DNA from: DATAGF01 sp963819845
GTDB taxonomy: Bacteria; Actinomycetota; Thermoleophilia; Miltoncostaeales; Miltoncostaeaceae
DNA: 64,000 nt
Assembly: GCA_963819845.1 (NCBI GenBank)
Contig: CAWFXQ010000014.1
Coordinates: forward strand, 124,001 to 188,000
Direction of reading: 5' to 3'
Shown: positions 17,469-24,263 of the stretch, piece by piece
Layout: the number at the start of each line of letters is the position of its first letter
Position numbering within the stretch: the first letter of the stretch is position 1
Program-made: the position numbers and the translations under genes
Notes under the pieces: model-generated
Told to the model about the DNA's origin: nothing
Databases searched by the model: none
The model's input: only the letters and a program-made list of their open reading frames with translations

Positions 17469-18755
17469 GTGATCCCTGTCGCGGCGCCTCCCGTGCCGGA
17501 GGGCGCGGTGGCCTGCGCCGGCGACCGCATCCTCGACGTGGGGCCGGCGGCGGCCCTGGCCGCCCGCGTCCCCGGCGCGCCCGTGACCGACCTGGGCGAC
17601 GCCATCCTGGTGCCGGGGTTCGTCGACGCCCACTGTCACCTGGAGTGGAGCCTGCTGGAGGGGGTGCTCCCGGCCGCCGGCTTCGGCGACTGGCTCGGCC
17701 GCTTCCTGCCGCTGCGGGCCCGGATGGGGCCCGAGGACCATCGCATCGCCGCGCGCCACGGCGCCCTCCGGGCGCTGCGGGCGGGGACGACGACCCTGGC
17801 CGACTCGGGGCCCACCGGCGCCGGGGCGGGCGCCATGGCCGAGCTCGGCCTGCGCGGCGCCGTGCACCTCGAGGCCGTCGGCACCCCGGAGGGCGAGGCC
17901 GCCCGCCGGGCGGCGGCGGCGGTCGCGGCCCGGGTGGCGGCGCTCGACGGCGCCGCCGGCGCCGGCGTCCGCGCCGGCGTGTCGCCACACGCCCCCTATT
18001 CGGTCGGGCCCGCCTTCTGGCGGGCGCTGCTGGCGGACGGCGGCCTCGATGAGCGGCCCTGGGCCACCCACCTGGCAGAGTCGGAGGACGAGGAGCGGGT
18101 CGTCGCGCGCGGCGAGGGACCGCTCGCCGACGCCTTCGCCGCGTACGGGTTCGCGCCCGGGCGCTGGGACGGCGCCGACGGTGAGACCATCGTGGCCAGG
18201 CTCGGCCGCGCCGGGGGACTGCGCGGCGGGATGGTGGCCGCGCACTGCGTGCGGCTGGACGACCGCGACCCCCAGGCGCTGCGCGCCGCGGGCGTCGCCG
18301 TCGCGCACTGCCCGCGCTCCAACGCCTACCTTCGGACCGGGCCCGCGCCGCTGTCGGCCCTGCGCCGCGGCGGCGTGACCGTCGCCCTCGGCACCGACAG
18401 CCCGGCGAGCGGCGGCGACTACGACGTGCGCGCCGAGGCCCGCGCGTGCGGGGGCGCCCACCCCGAGCCGCCGGACGCGCGGGAGCTGCTCCGGATGGCG
18501 ACGCTCGGGGGCGCGGAGGCCCTGGGACTGGCGGCCGAGGCGGGCCACCTGGCGCCCGGCGCCCGGGCCGACATGGTGGCGCTGCGGCCCGCCGGCGCGA
18601 CCGGCGACCCCCACCGCGCGGCCCTCGACGCGCGAACCCGCGTCGAGCTCGTCGTGGCGTCGGGCGAGGTGGTGGTGAGCCGCGGCCGGCCGGCCGCGGC
18701 CGACGCCGAGGCGGTCGATGCCCGGGCCGCCGAGGCGCGCGAGCGGCTCTGGTAG
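17469..18755 (+). CDS. Amidohydrolase; possible aminodeoxyfutalosine or related deaminase
   Basis: The 428-residue protein is a metal-dependent amidohydrolase of the MtaD/SsnA type. Metal and active-site residues are visible in DAHCHLEW (about 55), SPHAPYS (173), THLAESEDEE (200), AHCV (258) and GTDSPAS (308). Members deaminate purine-like compounds, including aminodeoxyfutalosine in some menaquinone pathways. The nearby mqn genes make that role attractive, but it is not proven. Homologous sequence (VWRAAW) seems to continue a few codons upstream of GTG 17469 without a usual start codon, so the true start may differ. Confidence 0.75.
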   Translation: MIPVAAPPVPEGAVACAGDRILDVGPAAALAARVPGAPVTDLGDAILVPGFVDAHCHLEWSLLEGVLPAAGFGDWLGRFLPLRARMGPEDHRIAARHGALRALRAGTTTLADSGPTGAGAGAMAELGLRGAVHLEAVGTPEGEAARRAAAAVAARVAALDGAAGAGVRAGVSPHAPYSVGPAFWRALLADGGLDERPWATHLAESEDEERVVARGEGPLADAFAAYGFAPGRWDGADGETIVARLGRAGGLRGGMVAAHCVRLDDRDPQALRAAGVAVAHCPRSNAYLRTGPAPLSALRRGGVTVALGTDSPASGGDYDVRAEARACGGAHPEPPDARELLRMATLGGAEALGLAAEAGHLAPGARADMVALRPAGATGDPHRAALDARTRVELVVASGEVVVSRGRPAAADAEAVDARAAEARERLW

Positions 18756-18758
18756 CTT
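18753..18758 (+). promoter_or_regulatory. Candidate -10 box (TAGCTT), leaderless type
   Basis: TAGCTT overlaps the amidohydrolase stop codon and ends 9 bases before the GTG of the TPR gene. No Shine-Dalgarno sequence lies between. Confidence 0.35.
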
Positions 18759-18767
18759 CAGAAGCCC

Positions 18768-19328
18768 GTGCTCCTCGACCAGAAGCGGACCCGCCGCACC
18801 GTCCAGGTCGTGGCGATCCTCACCTCGATCGCCTTCGCGGGCGTGATCTTCGTGGTGCTCGGCCTCGTCCTGTTCGGGGGAGGCCAGTCGGCCGAGGACC
18901 AGATCCTCGCCGACGCGCGGTCGCGCGTGGAGGCCCAGCCGCGCGACCCCGACGCCTACGAGGAGCTGGCCTCCGCCTACGCCGCCAAGGGGCAGTTCCC
19001 CGAGGCGATCGACGCCGCCGCGCGGGCGGCCACCCTCGATCCCAACGACCTCGGCCGGGCGCTGACCCTCGCGTCCCTCAACCAGCAGGCCGGAAACGAT
19101 GCCGCCGCCGTCGCCGCCCTCCAGGAGTACACGGCGCGGAACCCCCAGGACGCCGACGCGTTCCTGCAGCTGGGCCAGCAGGCAGAGGAGGCCGGCCGCA
19201 CCGCCCTGGCGCGGCTGTCGTACGAGGCGTTCCTGCGCCTGGAGCCCGACGACCCCAACGCCCAGGCCGTGCGCGACCGGCTCAACCAGCTCTCGGGCGG
19301 GGGCGCGACGACGGCCGCGGGCGGCTAG
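18768..19328 (+). CDS. Membrane-anchored TPR protein
   Basis: The 186-residue protein has a charged N-terminus, one membrane helix (about residues 13-38), then tetratricopeptide repeats. The repeats (DPDAYEELASAYAAKGQFPE, NPQDADAFLQLGQQAEE and neighbours) predict a helical binding surface. The soluble part probably faces outside the membrane, and its partner is unknown. It ends with a Gly/Thr/Ala tail just before the tRNA gene. Its function cannot be narrowed further. Confidence 0.75.
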   Translation: MLLDQKRTRRTVQVVAILTSIAFAGVIFVVLGLVLFGGGQSAEDQILADARSRVEAQPRDPDAYEELASAYAAKGQFPEAIDAAARAATLDPNDLGRALTLASLNQQAGNDAAAVAALQEYTARNPQDADAFLQLGQQAEEAGRTALARLSYEAFLRLEPDDPNAQAVRDRLNQLSGGGATTAAGG

Positions 19329-19376
19329 CCGAACGCCCGGGTTCCGCCCCCGGGGGGCCTTTGCTAGCCTCCGCGC

Positions 19377-19449
19377 GGGCCGTTAGCTTAGTTGGTAGAG
19401 CAGGGGACTCTTAATCCCAAGGTCGAAGGTTCGAATCCTTCACGGCCCA
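19377..19449 (+). tRNA. tRNA-Lys (anticodon CUU), integration hot spot
   Basis: The 73-base cloverleaf is complete. The acceptor arm is GGGCCGT paired with ACGGCCC, followed by discriminator A. The D arm is GCTTAGTTGGTAGAGC. The anticodon loop CTCTTAA reads CUU, and the T arm is GAAGG-TTCGAAT-CCTTC. CCA is not encoded. Its 3' half (19407-19449) is repeated downstream at 23918, 32294 and, degraded, near 34875, so this gene is the target of successive integrations. A hairpin terminator follows at once. Confidence 0.96.
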
Positions 19450-19454
19450 TCACG

Positions 19455-19480
19455 AAAGCCCCGCTCAGGCGGGGTTTTCT
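19455..19480 (+). terminator. Rho-independent terminator of tRNA-Lys
   Basis: CCCCGC and GCGGGG form a 6-bp stem around a TCAG loop, with flanking A residues and a TTTT run. The sequence around it (CACGAAA...CGCTCA) resembles the terminator after the repeat copy at 32294. Confidence 0.85.
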
Positions 19481-19608
19481 CGTTCCCGGGCGAGGGCGCC
19501 TGAGCCATGGTCGAGTTGCGATGTCCATGAACCCTCGAGCCCGCTGCGCCGCGTCCGTACGCGATGATGCCCGCTCCAGCCGGGACGGCGGTCACGAGGA
19601 GGGGGACG

Positions 19609-19995
19609 ATGGCGCACACGCGAAGGACCGTCGCGGAGCTCAGGCGGACGTTCGGGGGACGCGTCGCGCTTGTCCGCCACGACATGGGCATCACCGGCTT
19701 CGGCGTCCAGCTCTTCGACTTCCGGCCCGGCGACGACGGCCCGCCCGAGCACGACGAGGCCGGGAGCGGGCAAGAGGAGCTCTATGTCGGGCTGGGTGGC
19801 TTCGGGTGGATCGAGGTTGACGGCGAGTCGCTCGAGTTTGGGCCCGAGACCCTGGTCGCCATCCCTCCGGGCACGCGGCGGAAGGTGCGGGTCGGAGCCG
19901 AGGGGCTGCGGTACCTGTGCGTCGGCGGTGTGCCGGGCGGGGCCTACGAGCCGAGCGAGAAGTTCGATCGTGCCCGCGAGGCCCCGGGCGCCTAG
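19609..19995 (+). CDS. Small cupin-domain protein
   Basis: The 128-residue protein is a single cupin barrel. PEHDEAGSGQEELYVGLGG carries the first metal-binding motif (His and Glu ligands), and the second half has GPETLVAIPPGTRRKVR. Such domains bind a metal and act as small oxygenases, isomerases or ligand sensors; the role here is unknown. ATG 19609 is chosen because GGAGGGGGACG precedes it. It is the first gene after the tRNA-Lys. Confidence 0.8.
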   Translation: MAHTRRTVAELRRTFGGRVALVRHDMGITGFGVQLFDFRPGDDGPPEHDEAGSGQEELYVGLGGFGWIEVDGESLEFGPETLVAIPPGTRRKVRVGAEGLRYLCVGGVPGGAYEPSEKFDRAREAPGA

Positions 19996-20323
19996 GAGCG
20001 AGCCCAGCCCCTGCACCGCGCGGCGCTCCCCGGGGCCTCAGTGGTCTGGATGCTCCTTCCATCGGCTCATTGGCGTGGACCAACGGGTTCGGAGCTGGCG
20101 GTGGCCGGCCCTCCTCAACCGGCCGCCGCTCCTGCACCACTGTCCCGGAGCGCGATCCGCGAAGCGCCCCGTCCCGTGGCGAAAGGGTGTACCGTGACAG
20201 AGGCGTTCGAGTTTCCCGACCCGCACCGATTTGGGTTTGGGCGGGGCCCGAGGAGATCAAGGTCAGCCAGCCTCCTCCCGTTTCTCGATCGGCACGCCTC
20301 ATGGCCGGCAGAAGCGGGGCCTC
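19996..20323. other. Gap of 328 bases without a supported gene
   Basis: The stretch between the cupin and the first STAS gene has no reading frame with a convincing start and codon pattern. A GGGTGTACC stretch near 20186 might be part of a promoter for the STAS gene, but no partner -35 element was recognised. Confidence 0.4.
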
Positions 20324-20827
20324 GTGACCACCGACCGATTGCCCGAGCGGAGCCGGGACGGCCCGCTCGCGTCCCATGCTCTGCAGGCGTCCCCGCTCCC
20401 AGGCCGCGCCGGGGCGCCGCCCGCAGGGTCCGTCGAGGAGGCGACCGGGAAGCCGCCCTCGGCGCTCCGCATTACCTGCGAGACATTCGAGGACCTGGTC
20501 CTCGTCGGCTTGCAGGGCGAGCTCGACGTCTACACGAGCCCGGCGTTCCGAGAGCACGTGAGGCGCTACGACCCGGCGGAGGTCCAGCTCGTGATCGATC
20601 TCGCCGGGGTGCGCCTGCTCGACTCCGCGGGGCTCGGCGGGCTCGTAAGCCTGCGAAACGAGGTCCATCGGAACGGCGGTCGGCTGGGTCTGGTCTGCCC
20701 GCAGCATGACCTTGCTCGCTTGTTCTGGGTGACGGGCCTGCGCCCGGCCTTCGTGTTCGGGGAGAACCTGGCGGCGCTTCGAGTTGCGCTGGCGGACACG
20801 ACGAAGCGACCCGGTCGGAGCGGGTGA
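20324..20827 (+). CDS. STAS-domain anti-sigma factor antagonist (copy 1)
   Basis: The 167-residue protein has a disordered N-terminal 45 residues, then a STAS domain with GLQGELDVYTSPAF, LVIDLAGVRLLDSAGLGGLV and LRNEVHRNGGRLG. The serine in LDSAG is the usual phosphorylation site. Unphosphorylated antagonists of this kind bind an RsbW-like kinase and release a sigma factor. GTG 20324 was chosen as the nearest start that leaves the domain whole. A paralogue with the same layout lies at 22390, and a SpoIIE-type phosphatase gene lies at 24264. Its stop overlaps the next ATG. Confidence 0.85.
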   Translation: MTTDRLPERSRDGPLASHALQASPLPGRAGAPPAGSVEEATGKPPSALRITCETFEDLVLVGLQGELDVYTSPAFREHVRRYDPAEVQLVIDLAGVRLLDSAGLGGLVSLRNEVHRNGGRLGLVCPQHDLARLFWVTGLRPAFVFGENLAALRVALADTTKRPGRSG

Positions 20828-21195
20828 TGCCGGCCCTCGCTGACCACCCCATCGTGCGGCCTGGAGTGCCACCGCCCACCACGCAGGTCACGCTCGCCCC
20901 GCCTCCGCCCTGCGGCCTGCTGATGATCCAGGAGGCGATCCTGCGTGACGCAGCGGCCGACGTCGCCGGGATCGAGTTGCGGATGGCTCGGGCGCAGAGC
21001 ACGGCGTGGCTGCTCGAGCACGGGCTCGCCGCGGTCAACGTCCTCGATCGCACGATCCGTCTGCTCCAGGGCCAGCGGCCAGCGCTGCTGGACCAGCTCG
21101 CCGAGGTCCTCCTCTCCGCCCGCCAAGCAGAGGTGCCCACGATCGAGCGATTGAGCGCCGACGTGCAAACGAGCCGACTGGCCGGCGGAGCATGA
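20827..21195 (+). CDS. Small helical protein of unknown function
   Basis: The 122-residue protein has a Pro-rich start (RPGVPPPTTQVTLAPPPP) and then a long helical part rich in Ala, Leu and Glu (QEAILRDAAADVAGIELRMA, LLQGQRPALLDQLAEVLLSA). No family was recognised. ATG 20827 overlaps the STAS stop and its own TGA overlaps the next ATG, so it is co-translated with both. It might be a partner of the STAS protein; that is context only. Confidence 0.55.
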   Translation: MPALADHPIVRPGVPPPTTQVTLAPPPPCGLLMIQEAILRDAAADVAGIELRMARAQSTAWLLEHGLAAVNVLDRTIRLLQGQRPALLDQLAEVLLSARQAEVPTIERLSADVQTSRLAGGA

Positions 21196-21590
21196 GCTCC
21201 CGGCTGCCGTCTTGGGAGGTCACCCTGCTTCGCCGCCCGCCCGGAAGCGGGCGGCGGCGGGTGATGGGTCGCGCCCGCTTCCAGGCTCCGGACGTCACCC
21301 GGGCGCGGGAGAAGGCCCAGGCGGCCCTCGCGACCCGGGCCTGCGGGCAGCCGCGCTGGTCGCTCGGGCTCTTGCGCCCCCTCACCCCGAACGCCCCCGG
21401 CACTCGCCTGTACACCGTGACCTTCGCCGCCTGGGAGGCGCGCGAGGACCGCTTCGTCCGTTGCGACGTTCACGAGCACGAGGTCTGGGCGAGCGACGCG
21501 ACCGGCGCACGCCGCTTCGCCTGCCAGCAGGTTCAGGCGCTAGCGGGCTACCGGCCAGCGTGGCGCGTCAGGCTGGTGGCCAGCGGGTAG
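21192..21590 (+). CDS. Small basic protein of unknown function
   Basis: This 132-residue protein is Arg-rich (LLRRPPGSGRRRVMGRARF) with a second half containing TRLYTVTFAAWEARED and CDVHEHEVWASDATG. It shows no recognisable domain. The ATG at 21192 overlaps the preceding stop. It ends the four-gene plus-strand run that begins with the cupin or STAS gene. Its function is unknown. Confidence 0.5.
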   Translation: MSSRLPSWEVTLLRRPPGSGRRRVMGRARFQAPDVTRAREKAQAALATRACGQPRWSLGLLRPLTPNAPGTRLYTVTFAAWEAREDRFVRCDVHEHEVWASDATGARRFACQQVQALAGYRPAWRVRLVASG

Positions 21591-21768
21591 CTGGACGGAT
21601 CAGGAGTCCGGCGGGCAGCCTTGACGGTCATCCACTGCGGCCGGTCGAGGTCAGCCCAGGCGAACGCCCCTTCCGTCGCCCGAGCGAGGGCCTGCGCAGG
21701 TCACGCGCCCAGGCGGGCGAGCTCGCGCAGAGCTCGTCGGCCGCCCAGCCTCGACGGGCAGGCCCGCG

Positions 21769-22023
21769 TCACTCGAACTCATCGAACTGCACGAGGAAGT
21801 GGCGCTCGATGCCCTCCTCCTGCAGCGCCGCCTCCACGCCCCTCGCAGTCTCCGCCGCCGCCACGCGGACGCCGGCGTTGACCGCCGCGATCAAGAGGCT
21901 CCCCAGGGCACGAGTGGCCTCGGGCGGCAGTCGGATTCCCGCGTCCGCCAAGGCGCGCCCAAAGGCGTTGAGCTCGTCCTGAGTCTCCGACATGACTCGA
22001 TCGCGCAGGCTGGGCTCGGTCAT
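21769..22023 (-). CDS. Small protein of unknown function
   Basis: The 84-residue protein is helical and mildly acidic: RVMSETQDELNAFGRALAD, then RALGSLLIAAVNAGVRVAA, ending FLVQFDEFE. No domain was recognised. It lies alone on the minus strand between two plus-strand units of segment 1. The start at 22023 lacks a strong ribosome-binding site, so support is moderate. Confidence 0.45.
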   Translation of the reverse strand: MTEPSLRDRVMSETQDELNAFGRALADAGIRLPPEATRALGSLLIAAVNAGVRVAAAETARGVEAALQEEGIERHFLVQFDEFE

Positions 22024-22389
22024 CTCAGATCAGGTCCGGGGGAGGGTCGTCATCCGCACCCAGTCTGACCCCTGCTGCTCACGCCGTGCAAACGAACGGG
22101 TCGCGACGGGTCGTCACGGACGCGCCCCAACTGGCGCGCGAAAAACTGGCGCGCGCGCCCCCCTCCGCGGTGGGATCACCATGGCTGTTCGCCGAGGCGC
22201 GCATCGAAAGCCGGCGGTCACCGTCCGGGTGTTTGTCCCCCGCGGCGTGCGGGACGGGAGTAGGGTGTGCGCATTGACGAGGGGTTTCGCCCTCCGGGCA
22301 ACGGTCCGGACGGCACCCGAGGGGACTGATGCCAGCCCAGCCCCCTCCCGTCGCCTCGCCCGGCACCGGCCGGTAGAACGGAGGCGCTC
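22024..22389. other. Gap of 366 bases with a 12-bp direct repeat
   Basis: No gene is supported. AACTGGCGCGCG occurs twice (22129-22140 and 22144-22155) with a three-base spacer. This gives two sites 15 bases apart, which could be an operator for the second STAS gene or the minus-strand small gene. Further right, GTTTGT near 22231 and GGGAGTAGGG near 22255 weakly resemble a SigB-type promoter with an over-long spacer. Confidence 0.35.
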
Positions 22390-22848
22390 ATGCCATCCGC
22401 AACCCTCCTCCTGCCGGAGCGGCACGAATCGCCGCTTCCCGAAGAGTCCCGGCCGGACCTCGACACCGTCGCCGTGCAAGGGCCCCGCCAGGCGCTCGGG
22501 AGCCCCTCGAAGCTGTCGGTCGTCTGTCGCCGGCGCCGGGACTCGATCCTATTCCGCCTGTCGGGCAACCTCGACATCTACACGGTCCCGCGCTTCGTCC
22601 GCCAGATCGAGTTCTTCGACCCCGCTTCGGATCGGTTGCTGGTCAACCTCGCAGACGTCCGGCTGCTCGACTCCGCCGGCATCTGCGCTCTCGTGAGCCT
22701 GCGGAACCGAACGCACCGGGCGGGCCGACGCTTCGGTCTGGTCGGGTCGAGCCCCCGCATGCGCCGCCTTCTGGGATACGCCGGCCTCGACTCCGCGTTC
22801 ACCTTCGGCGAGGACAGGACGACGGTGGCCGCCCTGCCCGGCGTCTAG
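22390..22848 (+). CDS. STAS-domain anti-sigma factor antagonist (copy 2)
   Basis: The 152-residue protein is a paralogue of the STAS protein at 20324. It has FRLSGNLDIYTVPRFV, LLVNLADVRLLDSAGICALV and LRNRTHRAGRRFGLVG. The candidate phospho-serine in LDSAG is present. The N-terminal 40 residues are unstructured. GGAGG seven bases before the ATG supports the start. Two antagonists on one segment suggest two inputs into one partner-switching circuit, but no RsbW-like kinase gene is visible here. Confidence 0.85.
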   Translation: MPSATLLLPERHESPLPEESRPDLDTVAVQGPRQALGSPSKLSVVCRRRRDSILFRLSGNLDIYTVPRFVRQIEFFDPASDRLLVNLADVRLLDSAGICALVSLRNRTHRAGRRFGLVGSSPRMRRLLGYAGLDSAFTFGEDRTTVAALPGV

Positions 22849-23291
22849 CTCTTGGCCGGGGTGGTCTGAGCCTCGATCGTCCGCACGTCGGTGCCTGCGG
22901 CGATCGGCACCTTGCGGGGCTTGGCCGCCTCAGCCACCGGGATGTGCAGCGTCAGCACCCCGGCCGCGTAGGTGGCCTCGAGGCGCTCGGCGTCGAGCGT
23001 GTCGCCCAGGAACAGCTGGCGGGTGAACGCGCCGTGCGGGCGCTCGGCGGCGATCACCTGATCGCCCTCTCTGCCCTCGAAACGCCGCTCTGCCTTGATC
23101 GTCAGGATGTTCTGCTCCACGGTGAGGTCGATGGTCCCGGGGTCCACGCCCGGCAGGTCGAAGGCAACCACGAACTCGTCGCCGCGCCGGTAGGCGTCCA
23201 TCGGACACGGCCGCGGCGGCCGCGCGCCCGACATGATCTGCTCGGCCAACCGGTCAAGCTCGCCGCGGAACGAATCGAACTGCATCAGCAT
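22845..23291 (-). CDS. hsp20: Small heat-shock protein (Hsp20 / alpha-crystallin)
   Basis: Small Hsps hold unfolding proteins in a refoldable state. The 148-residue protein has the alpha-crystallin domain from about residue 35 (FVVAFDLPGVDPGTIDL) to about 118. It has the client-binding strand LEATYAAGVLTLHIPVAE, whose AGVLTLHIP is the family signature. AGGAGGT lies just upstream of ATG 23291. It is convergent with the second STAS gene, overlapping by four bases. Its presence fits a stress-response theme for the segment. Confidence 0.93.
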   Translation of the reverse strand: MLMQFDSFRGELDRLAEQIMSGARPPRPCPMDAYRRGDEFVVAFDLPGVDPGTIDLTVEQNILTIKAERRFEGREGDQVIAAERPHGAFTRQLFLGDTLDAERLEATYAAGVLTLHIPVAEAAKPRKVPIAAGTDVRTIEAQTTPAKS

Positions 23292-23917
23292 CGCTTTGAC
23301 CTCCTGAGGGCCCCGGGGGTCGCTCTGCGGGGCAGGAGGTGGGCTGTCAAGGGCCGCCGGTCCGAACCATCACCGACGACCCTCAGGCACACCTGGTTCG
23401 GTGCCCCGCGCTCTGGCGGCCTCGTGTCCGGGCGCCTGCGCGGGCACCTGATTGGGTGGGGTTCGCGGACGGCCCCGAGCCGCTGGGGTCAGGGGAGGAA
23501 CCGTCCTCTTGTCGCCACATCCAAAGGCGTCACCGCCCTGCGGCTGCGGCGCCCGTGCGGGCGCTGGTCGTCTGGCCGCGTGGTCGACCATCGTGCGCGC
23601 GCCGTTCCGCGGCGCCCCTCGGGACCGGTAGCGAGCGGACGTCCTCTCGAGCGCCCGCCTCGATGAGCCGCGACGCGCCGTGCGGCGCCTCCGTCACGAT
23701 TCCCGGGCGTCTCGCCCGGCGAGTGACGGCATTGGAGCGGCTGACCTGCGGACGACGGTGCATCCGGTTCACGTTTCCGATCCGGTGCGGCGAGTGCTTG
23801 AGCGACTCCGGACCAACTGTGCTCGCGCTCGCTCCTTCACAGTGGCCCTCCGCCCCGCTCCCGTCAAGCCGTTCCCAGACCGCGACATCAACGACGAAGT
23901 GCAGCGCGCCCTCGCCT
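23292..23917. other. Gap of 626 bases without a supported gene
   Basis: This stretch lies between the Hsp20 start and the repeat copy at 23918. All frames here lack a start with a ribosome-binding site and show no domain. An integrase or excisionase would be expected near such a boundary, but no tyrosine-recombinase motif was seen in either strand. Confidence 0.4.
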
Positions 23918-23960
23918 ACTCTTGATCCCAAGGTCGAAGGTTCGAATCCTTCACGGCCCA
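23918..23960 (+). repeat. Copy 2 of the tRNA-Lys 3' half (attachment-site scar)
   Basis: Forty-two of 43 bases match tRNA-Lys positions 19407-19449, from the anticodon loop to the discriminator base. The one change is A to G just 3' of the anticodon (position 37), and it is shared with copy 3. The 5' half of the tRNA is absent, so this is not a functional gene. Confidence 0.95.
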
Positions 23961-23967
23961 CCTCCCT

Positions 23968-23992
23968 AAGGCCCGCTTGTCCGGCGGGCTTT
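23968..23992 (+). terminator. Hairpin after tRNA-Lys repeat copy 2
   Basis: GCCCGC (23971-23976) and GCGGGC (23984-23989) form a stem with a seven-base loop, with AAG before it and CTTT after it. It follows the repeat just as the tRNA terminator follows the intact gene. Confidence 0.7.
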
Positions 23993-24044
23993 CGTCGTTC
24001 TTGACGATTGGGCCGGCAGGCCCGCCGCGCAAGAGGGTCAACGT

Positions 24045-24224
24045 ATGGGTCGAGACGTGGCCAGTGTCCTCGGCTGCGAGGACCCCCGAAGGCCTCCCGG
24101 TGCCGACCTCCAGACACTGATGCGACCCCTCCTGGCGCACTACGCCGGCGGACAGGAGCTCTCGATCGGCGTCGTCCGGGAAAGGCTCGCGGCTGACGGG
24201 GCGGTGGCCCACCCGCAGCCGTGA
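24045..24224 (+). CDS. Possible 59-residue protein
   Basis: A small frame starts at ATG 24045, eight bases after AAGAGGG, and reads MGRDVASVLGCEDPRRPP, then LQTLMRPLLAHYAGGQE. The ribosome-binding site and the helical second half favour a real gene, but there is no family match. It is convergent with the phosphatase gene. Confidence 0.35.
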   Translation: MGRDVASVLGCEDPRRPPGADLQTLMRPLLAHYAGGQELSIGVVRERLAADGAVAHPQP

Positions 24225-24263
24225 CCCGACCGCCCACGGTTCCCCCTCCAGCCGGCGGGCGCT

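Larger units (their letters stand above)
19450..23960. mobile_element. Accessory segment 1 in tRNA-Lys (about 4.5 kb)
   Basis: The segment is bounded on the left by the intact tRNA-Lys and on the right by a 43-base copy of its 3' half (23918-23960, one mismatch). This is the signature left when an element integrates into a tRNA gene by site-specific recombination. It carries a cupin, two STAS proteins, three small unknowns and an Hsp20. Genes here start with clear Shine-Dalgarno sequences, unlike the many overlap or leaderless starts outside. No integrase is visible, so it is a remnant or a mobilised cassette. Confidence 0.7.

Noticed and set aside
23292..23917. Possible integrase or excisionase near the repeat
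   Set aside because: No frame shows the Arg-His-Arg-Tyr pattern of tyrosine recombinases or a serine-recombinase start.
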